Positions 25,314-33,826 of a DNA stretch of 52,387 nucleotides are shown here, in pieces. Position numbers and translations under genes: made by a program. The DNA is from Myxococcales bacterium (GTDB lineage: Bacteria > Myxococcota > UBA727 > VGSZ01), in the NCBI GenBank assembly GCA_023248635.1, contig JAHFED010000039.1, forward strand, positions 1-52,387. The letters run 5' to 3'. Within the stretch, counting starts at the first letter, position 1. Each line of letters begins with the position of its first letter. A model generated the notes under the pieces. The model searched no databases. It worked only from the letters and a program-made list of their open reading frames with translations, and was not told the DNA's origin.

Positions 25314-25955
25314 ATGGAGCTGCGCGCTGCCCTCATCGAAGCCGCCGCCGGGCACCGCCAGCGCGGCCGACCCACGGCGATCCTGGTGCGCCACGCCGAA
25401 CGAGGCGCCATCACCGATCTCGCTCGTCACCATGAAGTGCTCCTGACCCAACAGGGACACGCCTGCGCAACCACCAGCGGCGAGCGCCTGGCAGCTCGGC
25501 TCTCCGATGACGACGACGTGGCCCTCTTTCACAGCCCCATCGAACGCTGCAAAGAAACGGCCGTCGGCCTGCACAAAGGCCTCACCACCAAAGGCAGGAA
25601 AGCCGTCGTCGTCGGCGCGCGGCACGCTTTTGGAGCGAGCTACCTCAAAGACGATGCCGGCATCGCCCGGGCGTTTCTGCGCCACGGCCGGGGCTTCGTC
25701 AGGGCCTGGTTCGACGGCGACATCGGCGTCGACGTCATCGATCCCTGCGACGTGGTGGCCGAGCGGCAGATCGACGCCCTGCGCTCCGCCCTCGAAGCTC
25801 ATGCCTTCGTCGTCGCCGTCAGCCACGATTGGAACATCGCCGCGCTCAAGGAGCACACCTTGGGGTTGCGCTTCGAAGACCACGGGTGGCCGCAGTTCCT
25901 CGACGGCGTCGTCGCCTGGGTCGACGGCGCCCGGCTCGTCGTCGATCCAGCCTGA
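25314..25955 (+). CDS. Histidine phosphatase superfamily protein
   Basis: This is a 213-residue protein. The catalytic segment is TAILVRHAERGAI (RHxE-type, about residues 22-34), followed by LLTQQGHACA, FHSPIERCKETA (the Arg in the usual SPxxRxxxTA) and VVAVSHDWNIAAL (the second His). All the phosphate-binding residues are present, so a phosphatase or mutase on a soluble phosphate is likely. The substrate cannot be read. The TATACG at 25301-25306 is a possible -10 element in the 35-base divergent gap. The ORF ends 8 bases before the stop of the convergent gene. Confidence 0.82.
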   Translation: MELRAALIEAAAGHRQRGRPTAILVRHAERGAITDLARHHEVLLTQQGHACATTSGERLAARLSDDDDVALFHSPIERCKETAVGLHKGLTTKGRKAVVVGARHAFGASYLKDDAGIARAFLRHGRGFVRAWFDGDIGVDVIDPCDVVAERQIDALRSALEAHAFVVAVSHDWNIAALKEHTLGLRFEDHGWPQFLDGVVAWVDGARLVVDPA

Positions 25956-25963
25956 GGGCGCTC

Positions 25964-26587
25964 TCAGAGATCGTCGCTCTTTTTGCCCTCGGGCGGGCGG
26001 CAGTTGCCCTGAAACGAGCTCCACTCCGTCGCCTTCCACAGGCCTTTGTCGTTCTTCTTGATCTGCATCGGCTTGGGGGCGTCAGCACCCGAGGTGTAGA
26101 CGAAAATCTTGGCCGTGGTGTCTTTGACGTCGCCGTCTTGCTCCTTGAACTTGATGCTCAGCCCTCCCGAGGGGAGCACGTAGCCCGTTTGCGGCGACGT
26201 TCCCTGGAAGGCCGACTTCGCGACCCAGGGCTTGGCCCCGTTTCGATCCTTGAAGTCGCGCAGGATGCCGGGGCTGGGCTGCTTGCCAGAAACGCCGTCT
26301 TTGCCGTCGCTGAGCTTCTCGCTGTCCAAGGCCAGCGTTAGAAATTGAGTACCAAGCTTGGCATCATCACTGTATACAGTCATCGCCACGATCATCACCG
26401 CCACGCCGCCGTGGGGCGTCTTGGCAAGATCGTCGCGCAAGGCCTTGAACTCGTCGACCGTTTTGGGAAGAGCCTTGATTTTCAAGGTGGAATCCTTCGA
26501 TCCAGCGCTGGCTGAGAGGGCAAAGAAGAGGGAAAATACAAGGCTGGAAACCAGAACGAGAACGGCAGCAGGGCTTCGACGTGTCAT
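25964..26587 (-). CDS. Secreted protein of unknown function
   Basis: A 207-residue protein with a signal peptide (LVLVSSLVFSLFFALSASA, cleavage after ASA). The ATG at 26587 has GAGGAG four bases upstream. The mature part opens with STLKIKALPKTVDEFKALR, then PHGGVAVMIVAMTVYSD and later FQGTSPQTGYVLPSGGLSI. It reads as a compact alpha/beta domain. I have the impression of a family spread among spirochaetes and deltaproteobacteria, but I cannot name it. It is divergent from the pilus-motor gene at 26755, with 167 bases between. Confidence 0.72.
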   Translation of the reverse strand: MTRRSPAAVLVLVSSLVFSLFFALSASAGSKDSTLKIKALPKTVDEFKALRDDLAKTPHGGVAVMIVAMTVYSDDAKLGTQFLTLALDSEKLSDGKDGVSGKQPSPGILRDFKDRNGAKPWVAKSAFQGTSPQTGYVLPSGGLSIKFKEQDGDVKDTTAKIFVYTSGADAPKPMQIKKNDKGLWKATEWSSFQGNCRPPEGKKSDDL

Positions 26588-26754
26588 GGTGCTCCTCGAT
26601 GCAATGTTGATGTTCGAGACGCTCGCGCGTCTTGAGCAGGCAGGTGCGTCTCGCTCATAACGTGCGCGTTGGGTCGCCTGCACCTTCGATGCGGTTCAGC
26701 ACGTTTCCCCGGGGCATTTGACGTCGACGTCACTGGCGGCGCAACGTCGGCGCG

Positions 26755-28224
26755 ATGTCGTTTGACGAGGATGCCCAGGATGGTCTGTTCGGCCGGCTTG
26801 CGGTGCACCAGCGGCTGATCACCATGGAGCAGCTGCAAACGGCGACGGCGAAGCAAACCCAAGCAGCGAAGCGCCGGCCGCTGCCGGAGATCCTCGTCGA
26901 GCTCGAGCTGCTCTCACCCGATCAGCGCGGCGAGCTCTGGCAACGCCAGCAAGAAATCCTCGATCGCCGCGCCAAGGACGACGACGAACGCGCTGCCGCC
27001 GTTCCCGTGCCAGTCCCGGCCCCCCTCGAGTTGTCCATCAGCATCGACGTTGTCGAAGAGTTGCGCACGGCGCTCGCGAAAAACGACCTCGACCACGCCG
27101 ATGAAGCCCGCGCCTGGCTGGTCTCGGTCCTCGCCGCCGCCGTCTCGCAGGATGCCTCGGACATTCACATCCACGCCGACGACGCCGTGCGCATGCGCTC
27201 CTTTGGCGAGCTGGTGACGGTCAGCGACGTACCGGTGCCGGCGGCGTTGACCTCGGCGGCCTTGACCTCGCTGCTGCCGGAGCGGGAGCGGCTGAAGCTG
27301 GCGGCCACCGGCCACGTCGACTGCGCCCTGACGCTCCCGGGGGTCGGGCGCTTTCGGGCCAACGTCTACCGTCAACAGCGCGGCATCGATGGCGTGTTCC
27401 GCGCGGTGCGCAGCCGTCCGCCCACCCTCGGCGAGCTGTCGCTGCCGTCGTCACTCGCCCGCTTGACGACCTACCACCAGGGCATCGTGCTCTGCACCGG
27501 TCCCTCATCCTGCGGCAAGTCGTCGACGTTGGCGGCGCTGTTGCACATGATCAACGAAGAGCGCGCTGAGCACGTCGTCACCATCGAGGATCCGATCGAG
27601 GTGCTGCACCCGCCCATTCGTTGCGTGGTCAACCAGCGGCAGGCCGGGCGCCACACGAGCTCCTTCGCCCGGGCCTTGCGGGCAGCGCTGCGGGAGGACC
27701 CCGACGTCATCGTCATCGGCGAGATGCGCGATCGCGAAACGGCCCAGCTCGCCTTGACGGCGGCAGAGACCGGCCACCTCGTGCTCGCCACCATCCACAC
27801 CCACAGCGCCGTGCGAACCATCAACCGCGTCATCGGCGAGTTTGCGCCGGCCCAACAGCCAGGCATTCGCACCATGCTGGCCGAGAGCCTGCGCGCGATC
27901 GTCAGCCAACGACTCTTGCCCCGCAAAGATGGCCGCGGCGTCGTCCCCGCTGTGGAAATCCTGATGAGCACGCCGGCGGTGGCCAATCTGATCCGGGAGA
28001 GCCGCGTGCATCAAATTCGCTCGGCCATGCAGACCGGCGCTGATCTCGGAATGCAGACCCTCGATGCGGCCTTGCAAGATCTCGTGAGCAGCAACGTCGT
28101 CGCTGAAGGCGTCGCTCGCCTCCATGCCGACGACCCACGGGCCATTGTGGCGGGTGCGGCTCCCAGACCACGCGTGAACATCCGCCCCCCCTCCAGACGA
28201 CGGATGTCGAGGGCCGACAACTGA
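26755..28224 (+). CDS. PilT-like type IV pilus ATPase with an N-terminal extension
   Basis: This is a 489-residue protein. Residues 1-110 are a helical extension with LFGRLAVHQRLITMEQLQTA, similar to the N-terminal modules of PilB/GspE-type proteins, then a Pro/Val linker. The motor part has SDIHIHADD, Walker A GPSSCGKSS, VTIEDPIEVLH, Walker B DVIVIGEMRD and TIHTHSAVRTINR. The Walker A is unusual, with S-S-C where PilT proteins have T-G-S/A. These motors drive pilus retraction in the inner-membrane complex. The stop overlaps the next start (TGATG). The pair may act together as PilT and PilU do, but the roles cannot be told apart here. Confidence 0.86.
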   Translation: MSFDEDAQDGLFGRLAVHQRLITMEQLQTATAKQTQAAKRRPLPEILVELELLSPDQRGELWQRQQEILDRRAKDDDERAAAVPVPVPAPLELSISIDVVEELRTALAKNDLDHADEARAWLVSVLAAAVSQDASDIHIHADDAVRMRSFGELVTVSDVPVPAALTSAALTSLLPERERLKLAATGHVDCALTLPGVGRFRANVYRQQRGIDGVFRAVRSRPPTLGELSLPSSLARLTTYHQGIVLCTGPSSCGKSSTLAALLHMINEERAEHVVTIEDPIEVLHPPIRCVVNQRQAGRHTSSFARALRAALREDPDVIVIGEMRDRETAQLALTAAETGHLVLATIHTHSAVRTINRVIGEFAPAQQPGIRTMLAESLRAIVSQRLLPRKDGRGVVPAVEILMSTPAVANLIRESRVHQIRSAMQTGADLGMQTLDAALQDLVSSNVVAEGVARLHADDPRAIVAGAAPRPRVNIRPPSRRRMSRADN

Positions 28225-29297
28225 TGGCTGCCCTCGACGCTCTCCTGCGCCACCTTCGCCGACAACATGGCAGCGATCTGCACCTCGCTGCCGGCCTGGC
28301 TCCGCGTGTGCGCGTGCGCGGCTTGCTCGAAGAGATCCCCGGGCTCGCGGTCCTCAATGGCGAGGCGATGCTCGGACTGTTGCAGGAGGTTTGCGATCCC
28401 GCCCACTGGGAGGTGTACCGACGAGAAAGCGACGTCGACTTCGCCTATTCCCTCGAGGGCGCCGGGCGCTTTCGCGTGAATTGCTTCGAGCAGGAGAACG
28501 GTCCGTCGGCGGTGTTTCGCCTCGTTCCAGAGAACGTGCAGCCGCTTTCCTCCCTCGGCGTTCCAGCTGCCATCGAGCAATTGGCATCCTTGCGATCGGG
28601 CTTGGTGCTCGTGACCGGACCCACGGGCGCCGGCAAATCGACGACGCTGGCGGCCCTGGTCGACCGCATCAACGAGACGTCGGCCCGGCACATCGTCACC
28701 ATCGAGGACCCCATCGAATTCCTGCACAAGCCCAAGCGCTGCGTGTTTTCCCAAAGAGAGATCGGACAGCACGCCGACAGCTTCGCCGGCGCGCTGCGCG
28801 CCGCCATCCGACAGGACGCCGACGTCATCCTCGTCGGCGAATTGCGAGATCCCGAGACCATCTCTCTGGGTCTCTTGGCCGCCGAGATGGGCTGCCTGGT
28901 GCTCTCGACCCTGCACACCAACAGCGCGGCCAAGAGCATCGACCGCCTCATCGACGCCTTCTCTGCCGAAGAGCAGGGCCATGTGCGCTTGATGCTGAGT
29001 GAAGCCCTCGCCGCCGTCGTCGCCCAGATTCTGCTCCCCACCGCCGACGGCCAAGGACGCGTGCCGGTGAACGAGATCCTGCTGAAAACGTCGGCGCTCC
29101 CCAACCTCATCCGCGAAAACAACGTGCCGATGTTGATGACCTTGATGCAGTCGAGCCGAGCCCTCGGCATGCAGACCATGGACGACGCGCTCGAACAGCT
29201 CGTCAAAGACGGCGTCGTCCGCTTCGACGATGCCCTGCGGCGCGCCGTCGATCGCCCCCGCTTCGAGAAGCTCCGACCTGAAGAGACCCCGGCCTGA
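28224..29297 (+). CDS. PilT-like twitching motility ATPase
   Basis: A 357-residue retraction motor. It has HGSDLHLAAG at the start, SDVDFAYSLEGAGRFRVN, the standard Walker A GPTGAGKST, VTIEDPIEFLH, Walker B DVILVGELRD, and STLHTNSAAKSIDR. The usual AIRQDPD reads AIRQDAD. Length and motif order are those of PilT/PilU. It follows the longer PilT-like gene by TGATG coupling. Together they would pull type IV pili in, giving twitching or social motility, DNA uptake or surface sensing. The convergent subtilase gene ends 6 bases after. Confidence 0.9.
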   Translation: MAALDALLRHLRRQHGSDLHLAAGLAPRVRVRGLLEEIPGLAVLNGEAMLGLLQEVCDPAHWEVYRRESDVDFAYSLEGAGRFRVNCFEQENGPSAVFRLVPENVQPLSSLGVPAAIEQLASLRSGLVLVTGPTGAGKSTTLAALVDRINETSARHIVTIEDPIEFLHKPKRCVFSQREIGQHADSFAGALRAAIRQDADVILVGELRDPETISLGLLAAEMGCLVLSTLHTNSAAKSIDRLIDAFSAEEQGHVRLMLSEALAAVVAQILLPTADGQGRVPVNEILLKTSALPNLIRENNVPMLMTLMQSSRALGMQTMDDALEQLVKDGVVRFDDALRRAVDRPRFEKLRPEETPA

Positions 29298-29303
29298 GCG
29301 CGA

Positions 29304-31496
29304 TCACCGTCGGCGACGGCGACCCAAAAACGCGAGCGCCGAAAGGCCCAAGAGTGAGGTCGATGTCGTCGTCGCCGCGCAGCCACCCGCCGCCGCCGGA
29401 GTGCTCGCGATCGCCCGCTGTCCGCGGCAGTTGACCGCCAGCGAGTAGCCTGCTTCGACGTCGCCCTCCGGTACGTGGATGAGGTAGCGGCCGCCCGACA
29501 ACCCGCTGGCCTTGGCCCCGGCGGCCCCCGAGCCCAATACCGTGCCGTCGACGTCGACGATCGCGACCTCGGCATCGTCGGCGCCCCTCTTGTCGATGTC
29601 GAGGGTGTCGCCATCGCGAACCACGACGAAGAACCAGTCGTCGTCGTTGAGCCTGAGGTCGGCCACATCTTGGTTGCAGAAGAGCTCCGCCGCGCTGTCG
29701 ACATCGTCGTTGGGCTCGTTGTGATCGTCGTCGATGGGGGCGTCGGGAGGCGCTGGCTCGGCGGGGTCGGGCTCGACTGGAGCTTCACCGCCCGTGCAGA
29801 CAATCTCGAGCGTGTACGGACCGCTGTGGGCGATGCCATTTTGGGTGTCTTCGAAGGGGTTCACCAACACCTGCAGCACCGCGCTGCCGTCGACGTCGAC
29901 GTCGATGGCTTCGTTGCCGGTGCCGGTCTCGCTGGCGGCCAAGATGGCCCCGTCTTGCACCAAGTAGAGATCGAGGTCGGGAGCGCCCCCGCGCAGGCTG
30001 AGGCTCATCGGTCCGGCGGCGACGCTCACGTTGAACCAATCCTGGTCGCGGGGCAGAGCGATCAGAGCGCGGGTGGTGTTGCAGGCCAGCCCCCGCGCGG
30101 AGCCGACGTCGTCGTTTTCTTCCAATTCGTCGTCGTCACCCACGGGGTCCACGGGGTCCACGGGGTCCACGGGGTCCACTGGGTCCACGTCGGACACGTC
30201 GGACACGGCGGCGACGGCAGCGGCGGCGTCCATCGCCTTCTTGCCTTGGCAGGAGCTGCAGGCCACGCCCGTCGACGACAGGAGTTGCTCGGCTTTCTGG
30301 CGGTTGGTCGCTGGATCCAAGGCCTGCAGCAGCGAGATCACGCCGGTGACGTGAGGGGCGGCCATCGAGGTGCCCTCGTAGAAGGCGTAGTCGCCGGCGT
30401 CGGGGCCGAGGCTCGAGAGCACGCCGCCGGCCTGTCCGAAATTCTGTTGGTCTCCGCCAGGAGCGACGATGTCGACCTGCGATCCGAAGGACGAGTAGGG
30501 AGCCAGGCCGAGGTTGGGTCCGTGGGCGGCGACGGCGACGACGCCGCTGCAGTTCGCCGGGCTGCCCACAGGCCCGCTGTCGTTGCCGGCCGCAGCAACG
30601 AAGACGACGCCGGCGTTGTCGATGGCGGTGACGATGTCCTGCTCGAAAGAGGAGCACTGGCTCGCGCTGCCCAGAGAGAGGTTCATGACGCTCACGCGGT
30701 TGGCGCCGACGTCAGCGACGCCGTCGACCTGACCACCCGCGAGCCAGAACGCACCCTCCATGATGTCGACGAGGTCGCCACCACCAAAGCCGAGGGCCCG
30801 CACGATCATCAGCTGGGCGTTGCGGTTGATGCCGCTGATGCCGACGCCGTTGTTGGTGGCGGCGGCGATGGTGCCGGCGACGTGGGTGCCGTGGAAGCTG
30901 CGCGCGTCGTCACCGGGGTCCTCGAATTCGGCGTCGCGTCCCCCACCGTCTCCCGCCGTGCCGCTGTTGCTGATGAAATCGAAGCCGCCGGCGACCTTGC
31001 CCTGCAGATCCTCGTGCTCGCGAATGAGGCCGGTGTCGACGATGCCGATGCGCTGGGAGGAGAGGCCCTGGGTCACGTCCCAGGCGTCGTTGATGTTGAT
31101 CACATCGAGGGGCCATTCCTGCGCGCGGCCGGGATCGTTGGCGACGGCGAAGGCCTGCATCCACTTGTCGTCACTGCTGGCCGCTACCGCAGGATCCTTC
31201 GCCAGGCGGTGCACCAGCTCGAGGGTGGCGCCTTCGTCAGGGACCTCGCCCCTGGCGTCGCGGACGTCGACGAGCAACCAGCCCAGCACCGAGCGGCGCA
31301 CCAGCGTCACCTGCGCGCCGCTGCGCCCCGACAGAGCCTTCAAGGCCCCTTCGTCGACGATGGCGCCGGCACTCTTGCTGGTGGGTTGCAGCTTCAGCAG
31401 TGCTCGACCGGGAACGCGCTGAGTCGGCACCTTGGCGGCCAGGCCAGGGGTCGCAGCGACGACGGCGAAGATCAGGGCGGATGCGAACGGGCTCAT
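29304..31496 (-). CDS. Secreted subtilisin-like (S8) protease with a Cys/poly-Arg C-terminal sorting tail
   Basis: A 730-residue preproprotein. After a signal peptide (ending ATPGLAA) comes an inhibitor-like propeptide to about 110. The S8 catalytic domain has the Asp in IGIVDTGL, His in SFHGTHVAGT, the oxyanion Asn in VAAAGND and Ser in GTSMAAPHV. A linker of DPV repeats (30141-30206) leads to two PPC-like beta domains with Asp-rich loops. The tail has GGC, a hydrophobic stretch and RRRRR, which resembles the MYXO-CTERM type of sorting signal used for surface anchoring after Cys modification. ATG 31496 has GGAGG five bases upstream. The upstream 325 bases to the next gene hold the divergent promoter region. 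Confidence 0.9.
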   Translation of the reverse strand: MSPFASALIFAVVAATPGLAAKVPTQRVPGRALLKLQPTSKSAGAIVDEGALKALSGRSGAQVTLVRRSVLGWLLVDVRDARGEVPDEGATLELVHRLAKDPAVAASSDDKWMQAFAVANDPGRAQEWPLDVININDAWDVTQGLSSQRIGIVDTGLIREHEDLQGKVAGGFDFISNSGTAGDGGGRDAEFEDPGDDARSFHGTHVAGTIAAATNNGVGISGINRNAQLMIVRALGFGGGDLVDIMEGAFWLAGGQVDGVADVGANRVSVMNLSLGSASQCSSFEQDIVTAIDNAGVVFVAAAGNDSGPVGSPANCSGVVAVAAHGPNLGLAPYSSFGSQVDIVAPGGDQQNFGQAGGVLSSLGPDAGDYAFYEGTSMAAPHVTGVISLLQALDPATNRQKAEQLLSSTGVACSSCQGKKAMDAAAAVAAVSDVSDVDPVDPVDPVDPVDPVGDDDELEENDDVGSARGLACNTTRALIALPRDQDWFNVSVAAGPMSLSLRGGAPDLDLYLVQDGAILAASETGTGNEAIDVDVDGSAVLQVLVNPFEDTQNGIAHSGPYTLEIVCTGGEAPVEPDPAEPAPPDAPIDDDHNEPNDDVDSAAELFCNQDVADLRLNDDDWFFVVVRDGDTLDIDKRGADDAEVAIVDVDGTVLGSGAAGAKASGLSGGRYLIHVPEGDVEAGYSLAVNCRGQRAIASTPAAAGGCAATTTSTSLLGLSALAFLGRRRRR
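30141..30206 (-). repeat. 9-bp minisatellite coding DPV/SDV repeats
   Basis: Read on the given strand, GGGGTCCAC is repeated four to five times, then GTCGGACAC twice. On the coding strand this gives Asp-Pro-Val units followed upstream by Ser-Asp-Val units. The tract joins the protease domain to the first PPC-like domain. The unit length is a multiple of three, so copy changes would lengthen or shorten the linker and keep the frame. Confidence 0.85.
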
Positions 31497-31821
31497 CGAC
31501 ACCTCCACTCATCCAACCCGGCAACGGTACGGAGGGAATGCGTCCTTGCCGCTCGTGTGATCGACGGATGCGACCTGTAGGTGTGTCGGGACGCACCAAG
31601 CTTTGCACCTGCCGAGGCCCGGTGACGACGTTAAGAGCCAGCACCAACAACAAAGTGCCGACGGTTTGAGGCGCCTAAACTCGCCGCCGCAGAAACATCG
31701 GTCCCGGTGCCGATGGTTGCAGCCGTGGGCTGAGGCCGAGGGGCGCCGTGAATGCACATTGACGGCCGTCGTCGAAGGCGCTGAAGGTCCGCGTTCCTTG
31801 GTTGTCCAGCCTGGAGATCCC
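31497..31821. promoter_or_regulatory. Divergent intergenic region between the subtilase and the LolA-like gene
   Basis: These 325 bases hold no convincing gene. The subtilase ribosome site (CCTCC on this strand, 31502-31506) lies at the left edge. A near-palindrome TTTGAGGCGCCTAAA stands at 31665-31679 around AGGCGCCT, a possible operator site. A TTGACG at 31759-31764 looks like a -35 element for the right-hand gene, but no good -10 follows. GGAG precedes the ATG at 31822. Confidence 0.35.
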
Positions 31822-32613
31822 ATGCTTCGTCGTCTTCGCCCGCTCTTCCTCCTCCTCGCCGTTGCTGCCCCCGGCGCGGTGGCGGGCCCGACAGCACCTG
31901 AGCCCACCGTCGAGGAGCTCGTCCAAAAAGCGCTCTCCAAAGGCGCGGTGGGCTTCAAGCAGGGCACAGCCTCCATTCAGATGACCATCGTGACGGCCAA
32001 AGGCGACGCCAAGCCGCGCAGCCTCGAGATCAAGGCCATGCGTGGCGTCGACGGTCTGCTGCGCAGCCTGGTGAAATTCACCACCCCCGCTGACGTCAAC
32101 GGCACCAGCTTCCTCGTCGTCGAAAAGAAGGATGCCCTGCCCGACCAGTATGTCTACGTGCCCAAGGCCAAGGTCGTGCGCCGCATCGCCGCGGGCAACG
32201 CGTCGTCGAGCTTCTTCGGCTCAGACTTCACCTACGCCGACCTGATGCCCTTGCCGATGTCTGAGAAGGACAAAGTCGCCATCGCCCGTCTCCCGGACGC
32301 CGACGTCGGCGGCCAACCGGTCTACGTGCTCGAGGTCGTGCCCAAGATCGAGGGCGCGCCCTACGGCAAGCTCATCGCCTACGTGCACAAGACCCTGCTC
32401 GTGCCGCTGAAGATCGAGTTCTTCGACGGCGCCAAAGCCCCGCTCAAGACTTTGAGGGTCAAGAAGCTGCAGAAGGTGAACGGCGAACAGATCCCCGTCG
32501 AAGTCGAAATGAAGTCCGAGACCGGCGCGCGCACCGAGCTTGTGCTCGAGAAAGTCGACCCCGCCGCCAAGCTCAGCGAAGCCGATTTCACCGAAGAAGC
32601 GATGCAGCGCTGA
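31822..32613 (+). CDS. LolA-like outer membrane lipoprotein-sorting protein
   Basis: A 263-residue periplasmic protein. The signal peptide is LRPLFLLLAVAAPGAVA. The mature protein has AMRGVDGLLRSLVKFTTPADVNGTSFLVVEKKD and later DQYVYVPKAKVVRRIAAG, ASSSFFGSDFTYADL and YVLEVVPK, a pattern I know from proteins called outer membrane lipoprotein-sorting (LolA-like half-barrel with longer loops). Family members often work beside RND exporters or lipid transporters. None is visible here, so a specific partner cannot be given. ATG 31822 is set by GGAG upstream. The frame is open further upstream but without a signal. Confidence 0.82.
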   Translation: MLRRLRPLFLLLAVAAPGAVAGPTAPEPTVEELVQKALSKGAVGFKQGTASIQMTIVTAKGDAKPRSLEIKAMRGVDGLLRSLVKFTTPADVNGTSFLVVEKKDALPDQYVYVPKAKVVRRIAAGNASSSFFGSDFTYADLMPLPMSEKDKVAIARLPDADVGGQPVYVLEVVPKIEGAPYGKLIAYVHKTLLVPLKIEFFDGAKAPLKTLRVKKLQKVNGEQIPVEVEMKSETGARTELVLEKVDPAAKLSEADFTEEAMQR

Positions 32614-32681
32614 TCCCGGGGCGCCCACGATCCCGCGCGCGACCGCTTGCCGACGCGTGGGTTCCGGGTAGAGTCCGCGCG

Positions 32682-33335
32682 ATGGACGTCGACGTCGTCG
32701 TTTCTGCGGGGAGCCAAGGGCGCAAACGTCGACACGCGCGCCGTGCCAAGGGTGCAGGCCAACAGCACAGCGCCGTCGTTGCTCTCGGGCTCTTCCTGAT
32801 CGGTTGCGGACCCTCCTCACCGCTGCAGGGTGTCGACGTCACGCTACAGCCGACGTCTGAGTGCACGCTGACGGGTCAAACCACCCGCGACTGCGAAGAC
32901 GAAACCGTGCTCGCGCAACAATCCATCGAGGGGCGGTGGATCTTCGAACGAGGCGACGACGGGACCAGTCTCAGCCTCACCACCCAGGAGGGCCGCACCC
33001 TGCCGGGCCTCCTCTTCACCAACGACTCCAGCGTACTCACCGCCGACGGCTGCAGCGGCGAGGGTGGAACGTGTGCCTTCACCCGACGCCGCTTCGAGTC
33101 CACCGATGCGAACGACGCCGGCTGCCGACGCTTCGGCGAGCTGATCGCGATGGGGCACTTCGGCCCCGACGACAACAATCGCTTCGTCGGGGTCTTCACC
33201 GACGTGAACGGCCTCGATGTCAGCCAGGCCGTCGATCCCGAGGGGTGTGGCACGCCCACCGTCAACGAGCTGGTGTTCGCCGTCGATGGCGTCGTCGTCG
33301 ACGATGCCGTGCTGGCGCGGGCGAGCGTCGAATGA
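32682..33335 (+). CDS. Lipoprotein 1 of an overlapping three-gene set
   Basis: This is a 217-residue protein. A basic N-terminal stretch of about 30 residues comes before the hydrophobic segment ending GLFLIGC, a plausible lipobox. The mature part begins with short strands and a Cys pair about 12 residues apart (TSECTLTGQTTRDC), then Gly/Thr-rich strands with more Cys (CSGEGGTC). I do not recognise the fold. The next two genes code proteins with a similar plan, so a duplication is likely. Its stop overlaps the following start (ATGA). Confidence 0.75.
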   Translation: MDVDVVVSAGSQGRKRRHARRAKGAGQQHSAVVALGLFLIGCGPSSPLQGVDVTLQPTSECTLTGQTTRDCEDETVLAQQSIEGRWIFERGDDGTSLSLTTQEGRTLPGLLFTNDSSVLTADGCSGEGGTCAFTRRRFESTDANDAGCRRFGELIAMGHFGPDDNNRFVGVFTDVNGLDVSQAVDPEGCGTPTVNELVFAVDGVVVDDAVLARASVE

Positions 33336-33826
33336 GCAAGTCTTCACGCGTCGTCGTCGTCGCTTCCTTCCTGGTCCTCGTGGGCGGCGGCTGTGCTCGT
33401 GACTCGCTGACCTTCTACAAGACCACGCGCACGCGCACGGCCGAGTGCGCCATCCGCGACAACGGCGAATTCTGCGCCGAGCCCGAGCAGTTCTCGGCCC
33501 CCGTCATCGACGTGTGGGCGGTGGAGATCACCGACAAGATCGCGCGCTTGTTCGTCGACGAAGAAGTGTGGGTGCTCGATCCTGTCGCTGAGGGCGAGGA
33601 TCCTTTCGCCGTCGAACGCAGTGCGAGCAAGGCCAGCTCCACCGCCACCGGCAGCGGGCCCTGCACGACGACGACGACCCGGGCGGTGGCCTTTTTCGCC
33701 GACGGCGCCAACCTCGCGGGAACGCTGAAGACCCAGACCGTGCTCGAAGGCCCGGAGTCCTGCGGCAACACTCCCGTGGGCGAGCGTACGACCGACGAAC
33801 TCGTCGGCGTCCTGGACGGGCCGTGA
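33332..33826 (+). CDS. Lipoprotein 2 of the three-gene set
   Basis: This is a 164-residue protein with a poly-Val signal (SSRVVVVASFLVLVGGGC) ending in a lipobox. The mature N-terminus, TFYKTTRTRTAECAIRDNG, and the following FCAEPEQ repeat the plan of the neighbours: a strand, then Cys, about 8 residues, and Cys. A strand with VWAVEITDKIARLFVDEE follows. A run of Thr (coded by ACG repeats) lies in the second half. Start and stop overlap both neighbours. The domain is unknown. Confidence 0.75.
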   Translation: MSKSSRVVVVASFLVLVGGGCARDSLTFYKTTRTRTAECAIRDNGEFCAEPEQFSAPVIDVWAVEITDKIARLFVDEEVWVLDPVAEGEDPFAVERSASKASSTATGSGPCTTTTTRAVAFFADGANLAGTLKTQTVLEGPESCGNTPVGERTTDELVGVLDGP

